Numbered from the stretch's first letter, positions 5,749 to 11,797 are shown. The stretch is 13,043 bases of DNA from Thermoflexus sp042408365 (GCF_042408365.1 NZ_JBHOQJ010000097.1:1-13043); one strand, 5' to 3'. Made by a program: numbers and translations. The notes: a model not told the origin generated them from the letters alone.

Positions 5749-7037
5749 ATGAGGCCCTCCAGACCTGGAACGCGATCCTGACCGTTCTCCGCCAGCGGGG
5801 GCTTCTTCGAGACGAAGCCCCTGTCGCCGACGGCATCATCTTGCCTGACCGGCTGGTCTTCGTCCTGGACATGGAGCGGATGGGAGGGATTCCGCGGGAG
5901 GCCTGGCTGGATCGGGACCTCCATCTCCAGATCCGGGCCACCCTGGGGGGGCGACCGGTGACCGTCACCGACTCCTTCGGCCTGGCGGTGCAGGTCGGCC
6001 GTTTCCCCCTCCCGCCCCGCCAGCCTCTTCCCCGACACGTCCCACTGGACCTCTCCCACCGCCCCGCCGGGATAGATCTGGCGGTCCCCTTGGGGGTTGG
6101 GCATCGCGGGCCCCTCTGGGCTTCCCTCCCGGATTTAGGCCACATCCTGGTCGGCGGCACCACGCGGACCGGGAAAACGGCATGGATCCGCTCGGCGGTG
6201 GTGGCTCTGACGTCGGCTCACACAGCCGATGAGGTCCGCATCGCCGTCGTGGACCCCAAGGGGATCGACTTCGCCAACTGGCGCCCGCCGCATCGAATCG
6301 ACGTGGCCACTGATGTGGATGAGGCCGCCCGCCTGATCGGCGACATCCTGGGCGAGGCGGAGGCCCGCCAGGGGCGCTTCGCGGCCACAGGGGCGACCTC
6401 CCTGGCTGCCTATCGGAAAGCCGTGGGGATGCTTCCGGCGGTGGTGCTGGTCGTCGATGAGTTCGTGGACCTGGCGGTCCTGGCAGGACTGCGTAGCCCC
6501 CTCTATCGGAGCCTGCTTCGCTTGGCCTCCAAGGGGGCCGGCCTGGGGATCTATCTCATCTTGGCGGCCACCAACCCCAAGGCCGAGATCATCAACACGC
6601 TGATCCGCGCTAATTGCTCGACACGATTGGCCTTCCGCTGCGCAGAGCGGCGACAGTCCGAGGCCATCCTGGAGCAGCCGGGGGCGGAGGCCCTCCCGCC
6701 CATCCCGGGGCGGATGCTGGCCCGGCTCCCTGGGCGACCCAGGCTTCTGGAACTTCAGGCTTACTTCGTGGAGGCCCTGCCCTCGGTGGGAGGCCCGACC
6801 CTTCGCCCGGAGGAGCGAGAGCTGGTGGCCTACGCGGTGGAGCGTCTGGGCGGGACCTTTCCGATTGGGCAGCTGGCGGAGGCCTTCAAGGGAAAGCTCA
6901 GCGCATGGCGGATCCGGCAGATCGCGGAGGAGTGGGAGCGACGGGGATGGCTGACCCGTCCGCGCCACGCCACGGATCCCCGTCGGGTGACGGATGCACT
7001 CCTCGAGGCCGCAGGGCTGGGCCGCACAGGCGCATAG
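5745..7037 (+). CDS. FtsK/SpoIIIE-type DNA translocase ATPase, soluble form
   Basis: 430 aa, starting in an ATGA overlap with the preceding gene. The motor domain is clear: Walker A GGTTRTGKT (137-145), VVDPKGIDF (168-176), Walker B VVLVVDE (233-239), then ASKGAGLGIYLILAATNPK (261-279) and TRLAFR (293-298), in the order of FtsK/SpoIIIE/TraB-like DNA pumps. The last 75 residues (PEERELVAYAVERLGG to the end) look like a winged helix, the position of the FtsK gamma DNA-reading domain. Unlike chromosomal FtsK there is no N-terminal membrane domain; the two membrane proteins encoded just upstream could supply the anchor. On mobile elements such ATPases move double-stranded DNA during conjugation or segregation. 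Which one applies cannot be told from sequence. The stop TAG lies within a short-repeat array. Confidence 0.85.
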   Translation: MNEALQTWNAILTVLRQRGLLRDEAPVADGIILPDRLVFVLDMERMGGIPREAWLDRDLHLQIRATLGGRPVTVTDSFGLAVQVGRFPLPPRQPLPRHVPLDLSHRPAGIDLAVPLGVGHRGPLWASLPDLGHILVGGTTRTGKTAWIRSAVVALTSAHTADEVRIAVVDPKGIDFANWRPPHRIDVATDVDEAARLIGDILGEAEARQGRFAATGATSLAAYRKAVGMLPAVVLVVDEFVDLAVLAGLRSPLYRSLLRLASKGAGLGIYLILAATNPKAEIINTLIRANCSTRLAFRCAERRQSEAILEQPGAEALPPIPGRMLARLPGRPRLLELQAYFVEALPSVGGPTLRPEERELVAYAVERLGGTFPIGQLAEAFKGKLSAWRIRQIAEEWERRGWLTRPRHATDPRRVTDALLEAAGLGRTGA

Positions 7038-7086
7038 GCCGCACAGGCCGCACAGGGGTCACATAGGGCGCATAGGCCTGTGCGGC
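7021..7086. repeat. Short-repeat array with terminal inverted copy after the FtsK-like gene
   Basis: GCCGCACAGG occurs at 7021-7030, 7038-7047 and 7047-7056. Related CGCATAG words lie at 7031-7037 and 7069-7075, and CACATAG at 7060-7066. The exact reverse complement CCTGTGCGGC is at 7077-7086. The first units encode the end of the FtsK-like protein and its stop; the rest are intergenic. The last direct copy and the inverted copy could pair as a 10-bp stem with a 20-nt loop. Possible roles are a protein-binding array or a terminator-like structure; expansion by slippage is also possible. Confidence 0.7.
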
Positions 7087-7112
7087 GGGCGAGCGCAAGA
7101 AGGAGGCAAGCG

Positions 7113-7508
7113 ATGACGGTCATTGGATTCGTGACTTACGAAGACTTTCGCAGCGAGATCCAGGGCGCTCAGATCTCGGTAGTCCGGCTTCAGGACTATT
7201 ACCGGATCCACCGAAGCGATGGGGGAATGCGGTGGTTCCAGTTCTTCGTGGAGTTGGCTGCTGCCCACGGTGAGGAGATCTATGTGGCCCGTTTCCCCAT
7301 GGGCGAGATCCTGGACATGCCGGGGAAGGAGGAGGAAATCGAGCGGGTGAAGGGGCGGGCGAGCAAGTTAATGGACTTCCTCCGCCGCGACCTGGAGGGT
7401 CTGGGCGTGAAGGTGCGCCCGGGGTTGGTCGCTGCGGCGGCGGAGGCCAAGATCGTCACCACCCTCCCCTCGCTCGAAAGGGACTATGAGACGGAAGGCG
7501 AGAGATGA
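7113..7508 (+). CDS. Hypothetical protein
   Basis: 131 aa from the ATG at 7113, with AAGGAGG at 7100-7106; an in-frame GTG at 7080 lies inside the repeat array and is less likely. The protein is soluble, with mixed alpha/beta character: a hydrophobic strand-rich N-terminal half (GGMRWFQFFVELAAAHGEEIYVARF), a charged helix (KEEEIERVKGRASKLMDFLRRDLEGLG) and a polar end. No known family, catalytic motif or cysteine cluster is recognised. Position between the FtsK-like ATPase and SSB suggests a role in DNA transfer or replication, but nothing in the sequence shows it. Confidence 0.75.
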   Translation: MTVIGFVTYEDFRSEIQGAQISVVRLQDYYRIHRSDGGMRWFQFFVELAAAHGEEIYVARFPMGEILDMPGKEEEIERVKGRASKLMDFLRRDLEGLGVKVRPGLVAAAAEAKIVTTLPSLERDYETEGER

Positions 7509-7558
7509 CACGGCGCGATCGGCTCATCGGCCACTCAATCTCTTCCAGGAGGAAGGCC

Positions 7559-7987
7559 ATGTACCACAAGCTCATCATCACGGGCCATCTGGGGACGGAC
7601 CCCGAGATGCGCTTCACCCCGGAGGGGACGCCGGTGACGTCGTTCCGGATGGCCAGCAACACCCGGTATCGGGACGCCAGCGGGGAGCAGAGAGAGGAAA
7701 CGATCTGGTTCCGGGTGTCGGTCTTCGGGCGCCAGGCCGAGATCGCCAATCAGTATCTGCAGAAGGGGCGCCCGGTGCTGGTGGAAGGGCGGCTGCGGCC
7801 GGACCCGGAGACCGGCGGCCCGCGCATCTTCCGCCGCTCCGACGGGACGGCGGGGGCGGTGTATGAAGTACGGGCGGATCGCATTGTGTTCATCGGGCCG
7901 CGGCCCGTGGAGGCGCCGCCGGCGGTGGAGGCGGAGGAGCCCGCGCTGGAGGAGCCCGGGGCCGTCGAGGAGGACATCCCGCTTTGA
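7559..7987 (+). CDS. ssb: Single-stranded DNA-binding protein
   Basis: 142 aa. The ATG at 7559 is preceded by AGGAGGAAGG. The N-terminal 112 residues follow the bacterial SSB OB-fold: MYHKLIITGHLGTDPEMRFTPEG, a strand with FRMASNTRY, then ETIWFRVSVFGRQAEIANQYLQKG and VLVEGRL, and a final strand YEVRADRIVFIG. The remaining 30 residues are a Pro/Glu-rich disordered linker ending in EEDIPL. This is a version of the conserved acidic SSB tip (DDIPF) that recruits replication and repair proteins, here with Leu in place of terminal Phe. It coats single-stranded DNA in the cytoplasm. Its place just before replication-type genes suggests it serves the element's own replication or transfer. A second SSB-like gene lies at 11899. 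Confidence 0.92.
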   Translation: MYHKLIITGHLGTDPEMRFTPEGTPVTSFRMASNTRYRDASGEQREETIWFRVSVFGRQAEIANQYLQKGRPVLVEGRLRPDPETGGPRIFRRSDGTAGAVYEVRADRIVFIGPRPVEAPPAVEAEEPALEEPGAVEEDIPL

Positions 7988-7998
7988 TCCCTGGATCT

Positions 7999-8037
7999 CC
8001 CCGGATGGACTTGCTTCCCTCTTCCCTCCATCCGGGG
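7999..8037 (+). terminator. Hairpin between ssb and the winged-helix genes
   Basis: CCCCGGATGGA (7999-8009) and TCCATCCGGGG (8027-8037) form a perfect 11-bp stem with a 17-nt pyrimidine-rich loop. No T tract follows. It may attenuate read-through from ssb or stabilise its mRNA. Confidence 0.5.
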
Positions 8038-8053
8038 ACTTGAGGAGGAGGAC

Positions 8054-8407
8054 GTGATCCGATTCGAGCCGCCGCCGCGCGGATTCTTTCGGACCCATCG
8101 CGCCGCCGTGGAGCGGCTGCAGGCGGGCGGCCTGTCGATCGGCGCCTTCGCGCTGTATCACGTGCTGGCCTATTACGGATGGCGCGATGGCCGGATTGCG
8201 GGCCGACCGTCGGATTGGGCCGCATCCATGCGGATCCCGCTGGGGGTCCTGGAGCTGTGGCTGGCCGAGCTGGAGCATGCGGGGCTGATTGAGCGGCTGG
8301 GCGATGGATGGGCGCTTGCGGCCCACCGCGGCCCCTCGGCAGGCATCTCGGCCGGGGCTGTTAAGGGACTGAGGGCGTTCTCCGCCCAAGATAGTCCCGC
8401 TCCGTGA
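8054..8407 (+). CDS. Winged-helix protein, short paralogue of the downstream initiator-like protein
   Basis: 117 aa, GTG start at 8054 directly after GAGGAGGAGGAC. The protein is a single winged-helix-like domain that lines up with the first 92 residues of the next gene product. Shared positions include PPRGFFR/PPKGHFR, LYHVLAYYGWRDG/VYLVLAMFAWDG, WAASMRI/WVRISRE, and HAGLIERLGDG/REGLVERLPDG. The two genes are therefore a tandem duplication. It lacks the zinc ribbon and the repeat-bearing linker, so it could compete for the same DNA sites as a copy-number or transcription regulator. This role is inference; homology is seen directly. Short C-terminal tail without features. No close functional family is named with confidence. 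Confidence 0.75.
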   Translation: MIRFEPPPRGFFRTHRAAVERLQAGGLSIGAFALYHVLAYYGWRDGRIAGRPSDWAASMRIPLGVLELWLAELEHAGLIERLGDGWALAAHRGPSAGISAGAVKGLRAFSAQDSPAP

Positions 8408-8435
8408 GCTGGGTTCTTGCGCCGAGGAGGGGCGT

Positions 8436-9620
8436 ATGCGAGGCCGAAAGCCTTTCCCTCAGCCGGAGCTGCCGCCGAAAGGCCATTTCCGCGTCTCCTG
8501 CGAGGCGGCCGAGCTGATGAGAGACGGACGCCTCCGGGCGACGGACGTGGCGGTTTACCTGGTGCTCGCCATGTTCGCCTGGGACGGCCAGCCGGTCCGG
8601 GTGTCCGTAGAGACCCTGGCGGAGTGGGTCCGGATCTCCCGGGAAGCCGCCAGCCGATCCCTGGGCCGGCTGGCCCGGGAGGGGCTGGTCGAGCGGCTGC
8701 CGGACGGCCGAATTTCTGTGATCCCCAAATCACGTGATTTCCCGAAATCACGTGATTCCACGATCACAGAAATTCACCCCCCCATACCCCCCCATGAAGA
8801 CAACATGGTGGTGGTGGAAGACATGAATCCACCACCACCCCATGATTTTTTAGATAGGGGGGGTACAGGGGGGGAAAATTCCTGTGATCCCCAGATCACA
8901 GGAATTCCAGATCACGTGATTTCCAAATCACGTGATTTCAGGATCACAGAAATTCCGGCGGTCTGGCGGGGGGTGGCGGCCCAGATCGGGGTCACGTCGG
9001 CGGACGGGGTTCGGGCGCTGGCCCAATCTGGGATCCCTCCGCGCCGGCTTCTGGCCCTCTGGGAGCATCACCGCGCCCAGCGGGGCGGCCCGGGGGTCGG
9101 GGCCTTCCTGGCCAACCTGCGGGAGAACCCCGAGGGGATGGCCGCCCTGGCGGAGCGCCTGCAGGCCTCGGGCCGTCTGGGCCCGCCGATCTGCCCCCGC
9201 TGCGGGGGGGACGCCCGCCGGTCCCCGTGGGATCCCCGCCCGCGCGGCGAATGCCCCGCCTGCGGCGCCCGGCTGCGGGAATGCGCCCGCTGCTGGGAGA
9301 TGGCTGAGGAGGGGCCGTGCCCGTGGTGCGGGGCGGATCCTCCGGATCCGGCGCCGGAGGGCGAGGGGGAGGCGGCCTTCCCGGAGGCCCTCCGGCCGCT
9401 GGCCGAGGCCTTCGCGGAGGCCGTCGGGCGGCCCGCTCCCGTCCGGGAGCCGGAACGCTCCCGGTGGATCCGGGAGCTGGAGGCCATCCAGGCGGCCGGA
9501 ATCGAGCCGGAGCTCCTGTTCCAGGCGGCCCGGCGGCTGCAGGAGCGGGGGCGCTTGCCAAACTCGCCCGGGGACGCCTTCCACGTCGCCTGGGATCTGA
9601 AGGGGGTGCAGGATGGCTGA
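8436..9620 (+). CDS. Replication initiator-like protein: winged helix, repeat-bearing linker, double zinc ribbon
   Basis: 394 aa, ATG at 8436 with GAGGAGGGG upstream. Residues about 15-92 form a winged helix typical of replication initiators and helicase loaders (SVETLAEWVRISREAASRSLGRLAREGLVERL). Residues 93-173 are low-complexity (KSRDF, ITEI and HPPIPPH segments) and are encoded by an unusual array of palindromic DNA sites. Residues 174-245 are helical. Four CxxC pairs (253/256, 273/276, 283/286, 295/298) make a double zinc ribbon, and the C-terminus is a helical domain. DNA-binding domain first, repeats in the middle of the gene and a partner-binding C-terminus is the plan of phage lambda O. 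I infer a replication initiator for the element. No catalytic motif is seen, so it would recruit a host helicase. Transcription regulator is the alternative. Confidence 0.7.
   Translation: MRGRKPFPQPELPPKGHFRVSCEAAELMRDGRLRATDVAVYLVLAMFAWDGQPVRVSVETLAEWVRISREAASRSLGRLAREGLVERLPDGRISVIPKSRDFPKSRDSTITEIHPPIPPHEDNMVVVEDMNPPPPHDFLDRGGTGGENSCDPQITGIPDHVISKSRDFRITEIPAVWRGVAAQIGVTSADGVRALAQSGIPPRRLLALWEHHRAQRGGPGVGAFLANLRENPEGMAALAERLQASGRLGPPICPRCGGDARRSPWDPRPRGECPACGARLRECARCWEMAEEGPCPWCGADPPDPAPEGEGEAAFPEALRPLAEAFAEAVGRPAPVREPERSRWIRELEAIQAAGIEPELLFQAARRLQERGRLPNSPGDAFHVAWDLKGVQDG
8711..8954. other. Candidate replication origin (iteron-like array) inside the initiator-like gene
   Basis: Two clusters of related sites. 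Left: AATTTCTGTGATC (8711-8723), palindrome AAATCACGTGATTT (8727-8740), AAATCACGTGATTC (8745-8758), then GATCACAGAAATT (8762-8774). Right: AATTCCTGTGATC (8877-8889), GATCACAGGAATT (8894-8906), AGATCACGTGATTT (8909-8922), AAATCACGTGATTT (8925-8938), GATCACAGAAATT (8942-8954). Between them lie C7-ATA-C7 (8777-8793), a GGTGGTGGTGG/CCACCACCACC hairpin (8807-8817, 8829-8839), an AT-rich patch (8842-8856) and G7-TACA-G7 (8857-8874). Site arrays beside an unwinding patch within an initiator gene resemble lambda ori. A partition centromere or an operator is the alternative. Confidence 0.65.
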
Positions 9621-9828
9621 GAGCTGGACTTGGTCTCCGGACTCCGGCACGCGGCCGGCGAGATCCGCGCCGGCCCGGATCTGCGCGGTGCCCGGATGCG
9701 GGGCGTGGGCCGACGCGGAGATCCGGGGGCTGGCCCTGTGCCGGGACTGCGTCGAGCTGTTCGCGCGAGCATACCGGATTCCGATCGATCCGATCGCGAA
9801 GGAGGGCAAGAATGCTGGCGGCTTTTGA
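9613..9828 (+). CDS. Small Cys4 zinc-binding protein
   Basis: 71 aa. The ATG at 9613 lies 8 bases inside the end of the initiator-like gene, with AGGGGGTGCAGG just upstream, so translation is coupled. Cysteines at 24, 29, 43 and 46 (CAVPGC ... LCRDC) make a CX4C-X13-CX2C zinc-binding pattern, followed by a short helix (VELFARAY). Such mini zinc fingers usually bind nucleic acid or a protein partner. It has no other recognised domain. Its end overlaps the start of the ParM-like gene by 17 bases, so it belongs to the same replication/partition transcript. Function unknown. Confidence 0.7.
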   Translation: MAESWTWSPDSGTRPARSAPARICAVPGCGAWADAEIRGLALCRDCVELFARAYRIPIDPIAKEGKNAGGF

Positions 9829-10774
9829 TCCGGGATACGGCGCGGTGAAGCTGGCCTTCGACGGGGGGACGGTGCTGCTGCCCTCGGCCGTGGCCGCGGA
9901 TGGAGGCCGGACGATCCGCGCGATGGCGGGCCTTCGGGCGCGGCGGCCTCCGCTGGAGGTGACCCTGCCCGACGGGCAGCGGTTCTTCGTCGGGGAGGGC
10001 GCCCATGACTGGGGGCGGCCGGTGGAGAACCTGGATTTCGAGCGGCTGACCGGCAGCCCGGAGATGCGCGCCCTGTTCTATGGGGCGCTCACGGCGGCCG
10101 GGATCGAAGGACCCCTGCGGCTGATGGTGGGCCTGCCCATCGAAGTGCTTTCCGGCCCGGACGCGGAGGCGGCGGTGAGGGCCGTGAAGGCCTTCCTGCG
10201 GGGCCCTCACCGGTGGATCGCTTCCGGCCGGGAGCGGGCGGTCGAGGTGGCGGACGTGGGGGTCACCGGCCAGCCGGTGGGGGCGCTGTTCGATTACTTC
10301 CTCGACGATTCGGGCGCCTTCGTCCCGGAGCGCCGGGCGGACTTCTCGAAAGAGATCGGCGTGATCAACATCGGAATGAACACGGTGGACCTCCTGGCGG
10401 CCCGTCAGGGGGTCCTGGTGCAGCGGATGACCGGCGGGGAGACCCTGGGGGTGAGGCGGCTGCTGAGCCTGCTGAACCCGGACGGCCTCTACACCCTGGC
10501 GGAGCTCGATGAGCGGCTGCGGGCCCGCCAGGTGGATCTGTCCGGAGCGCTCCCGATCTGGGAGCGGGAGGTCCTCGGATTCATCGAGCGCCAGTGGGGG
10601 AAGGCGTTCCGCCGCTTCGCCCGGGTCATCGCCGTGGGCGGCGGGGCGCTGCTGCTGGGGCCCGCGCTGGCCAGGCGCTTCGACCGGATCTGGATCCCGG
10701 ACGATCCGGTGATGGCCACCGCCCGCGGGCTGCTGAAGTTCGCCCGCAAGCAGGCGCAGCGGAGGGAGGCCTGA
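9812..10774 (+). CDS. parM: ParM-like actin-type plasmid segregation ATPase
   Basis: 320 aa from the ATG at 9812 (GGAGGG at 9801-9806). A longer upstream frame exists but is an overlap artefact. The actin-fold nucleotide motifs are present in order: phosphate-1 FDPGYGAVK (5-13), phosphate-2 VINIGMNTVD (184-193), and adenosine motif VIAVGGGA (272-279). The C-terminus, DPVMATARGLLKFA, is like the conserved end of ParM and Alp proteins. ParM-type proteins form ATP-driven filaments that push plasmid copies apart, using a ParR adaptor bound to parC DNA. A small ribbon-helix-helix-like gene follows at once, the usual parM-parR order. This suggests the element is, or recently was, a low-copy plasmid or a replicating integrative element. 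Family call strong; activity not shown. Confidence 0.85.
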   Translation: MLAAFDPGYGAVKLAFDGGTVLLPSAVAADGGRTIRAMAGLRARRPPLEVTLPDGQRFFVGEGAHDWGRPVENLDFERLTGSPEMRALFYGALTAAGIEGPLRLMVGLPIEVLSGPDAEAAVRAVKAFLRGPHRWIASGRERAVEVADVGVTGQPVGALFDYFLDDSGAFVPERRADFSKEIGVINIGMNTVDLLAARQGVLVQRMTGGETLGVRRLLSLLNPDGLYTLAELDERLRARQVDLSGALPIWEREVLGFIERQWGKAFRRFARVIAVGGGALLLGPALARRFDRIWIPDDPVMATARGLLKFARKQAQRREA

Positions 10775-11007
10775 TGGGCCGGCGGGGACGGCCCCGGAAG
10801 GAGGGGCGCCCGGTGGTGGTGCACATCCGCCTCCGCCTGTGGCCGGGGGAGGATGACGACCTGATTCGCCTGCTGGCGACCCCCCGCCTGCGGGCCCGCA
10901 TCGTCCGGGCCGCCCTGCGGGGGGCGGATCTCTCCCGCCTGGCGGAGGCCTCCAATGGCCCCTCGGAGGAGGAGATCCTGGACGCCTTCGGGCGGCTGGT
11001 TTTTTAG
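10774..11007 (+). CDS. parR: ParR-like ribbon-helix-helix DNA-binding protein
   Basis: 77 aa, its ATG sharing one base with the parM stop (TGATG). A basic N-terminus with an AT-hook-like GRRGRPRK segment is followed by a strand VVVHIRLRLW, a helix GEDDDLIRLLATP and a second helix RLRARIVRAALRG. This is the layout of small ribbon-helix-helix adaptors such as ParR and CopG-type proteins. The acidic C-terminal end would contact the filament. The name rests mainly on position after the ParM-like gene and on size; sequence similarity alone is modest. Its DNA target (parC) would be expected close by. The palindrome array in the initiator gene or the repeats at 7021-7086 are candidates besides any unseen site. 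Confidence 0.6.
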   Translation: MGRRGRPRKEGRPVVVHIRLRLWPGEDDDLIRLLATPRLRARIVRAALRGADLSRLAEASNGPSEEEILDAFGRLVF

Positions 11008-11032
11008 TCTCACAAAAAATTGGGGGTTTTCT

Positions 11033-11143
11033 GTGCTACCGGAAATTCTGCGCCTGATGGATCTTCTGCCGGCGGTTCTCGCTTCCGCCGGCATCGGATT
11101 CCTGGCCGGCCTGGCGGTCGGGCGGGCCATGGGCCGGCGATAG
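11033..11143 (+). CDS. Small single-span membrane protein with glycine-zipper pattern
   Basis: 36 aa from GTG at 11033, with GGGGG at 11022-11026 as a weak ribosome binding site; an in-frame ATG at 11057 would give 28 aa. It has one hydrophobic span, LPAVLASAGIGFLAGLAVG, with regularly spaced small residues (GxxxG-like), ending in basic RAMGRR. Such mini-proteins often oligomerise in the membrane. The next gene starts 8 bases after its stop, supporting an operon. Function unknown; it could be a spurious frame, but codon use is like its neighbours and an 8-bp hairpin is embedded in it. Confidence 0.5.
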   Translation: MLPEILRLMDLLPAVLASAGIGFLAGLAVGRAMGRR

Positions 11144-11151
11144 GGGGGACG

Positions 11152-11352
11152 ATGAGGGATCTGCGGGACGAGCTGGCGCTTCTGGAGCGGCTGTATCGGG
11201 ATCCCGTGGCCCGGGTTCGGGCCTGGGAGGCCCGCAGGAAAGCGGGCGACTACCCGGGGGCGGAGGCCGCCCTGCGGGGGAGGATCGCCGACCTGATCCT
11301 CCTCCTGATGCTGTGGGTGCGGGGCGGCCGCCCCCCGATGCTGCCGAACTGA
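11152..11352 (+). CDS. Small helical hypothetical protein
   Basis: 66 aa, ATG at 11152 right after the purine-rich GGGGGGACG. A charged N-terminal helix (LRDELALLERLYRDPVARVRAWEARRKAGDY) is followed by a more hydrophobic helix (ADLILLLMLWVRGG) near the C-terminus, too short to be sure of a membrane span. No family recognised. The short gaps to both neighbours place it in one operon with the flanking membrane proteins. It might be a peripheral membrane protein. Confidence 0.6.
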   Translation: MRDLRDELALLERLYRDPVARVRAWEARRKAGDYPGAEAALRGRIADLILLLMLWVRGGRPPMLPN

Positions 11353-11364
11353 GGAGGGCGGGCG

Positions 11365-11730
11365 ATGCGGAAGGCGATCGAGATCGCGGCCCTGATGGCC
11401 GCGGCGTTCCTGGACGGCGTCCTGCTGGGCGCGATGCTGGTGTTCCTGGACTTCCTGGTCCTGGACGGGCCGGACCGGCTGGAGCCGGTCCGCCGGTGGT
11501 ATCAGGAGGCGGCGGGCCTTCCCCCAGCGGCGGTCAACGCCCTGCATGTCCTGTCCATGGGGCCGGGGTGGGTTCTGGCCCTGTGGGGCTACGGGCGGCT
11601 CTCCCGGGCCATGAAGGCCCGCGGGGTCCCCCTGATCCTGCGGGCGCTTCCCGCCGTTCTGGGGATGCTCCTGGTCCTGGCCGCCATGTTCGCGTGGGAG
11701 TCTTCCCTCCCGCGCTTCCGGTGGGCATAG
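11365..11730 (+). CDS. Hypothetical membrane protein, about three spans
   Basis: 121 aa, with GAGGAGGGCGGGCG ahead of the ATG at 11365. Hydrophobic stretches at about 7-32, 63-80 and 88-112 should cross the membrane. The loops hold LDGPDRLEPVRRWYQEAAG and the basic RLSRAMKARG. No conserved motif or family is recognised. It sits 12 bases after the previous gene and is followed by a 150-bp hairpin-rich interval that probably ends or attenuates the transcript. A role in an envelope-associated transfer or exclusion complex is possible but has no direct support. Confidence 0.65.
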   Translation: MRKAIEIAALMAAAFLDGVLLGAMLVFLDFLVLDGPDRLEPVRRWYQEAAGLPPAAVNALHVLSMGPGWVLALWGYGRLSRAMKARGVPLILRALPAVLGMLLVLAAMFAWESSLPRFRWA

Positions 11731-11751
11731 GCCGCCGCCTCCGGCGGGGCC
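11730..11751. repeat. CCTCCGG-centred hairpin, copy 1
   Basis: GGCC (11730-11733) plus CCGCC (11735-11739) pair with GGCGG (11743-11747) plus GGCC (11748-11751) around loop TCC, with one bulged base. It begins at the last base of the preceding stop codon. It is one of four such hairpins within about 550 bp that share a CCGCC- or CGCC-TCC-GGCG(G) centre. Confidence 0.65.
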
Positions 11752-11761
11752 TTCCGGATCT

Positions 11762-11797
11762 CCGGCGTCCGCCGGGATCCCATCCGGCTTCCGCCGG
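11762..11797. repeat. Two further CCGGC/GCCGG hairpins
   Basis: CCGGC (11762-11766) with GCCGG (11771-11775) around GTCC, and CCGGC (11784-11788) with GCCGG (11793-11797) around TTCC. They lie between hairpin copies 1 and 2, so the whole interval 11730-11854 is a string of hairpins. Confidence 0.5.

Noticed and set aside
8711..8954. CRISPR-like array
   Set aside because: The repeats are 13-14 bp, come in both orientations, have 2-5 bp gaps and lie inside an intact coding frame; there are no regular spacers and no cas genes.
9068..10210. 380-codon reverse-strand frame over the initiator and ParM region
   Set aside because: Antisense shadow of the initiator-like and ParM-like genes, Ser/Arg/Pro-rich with no domain.
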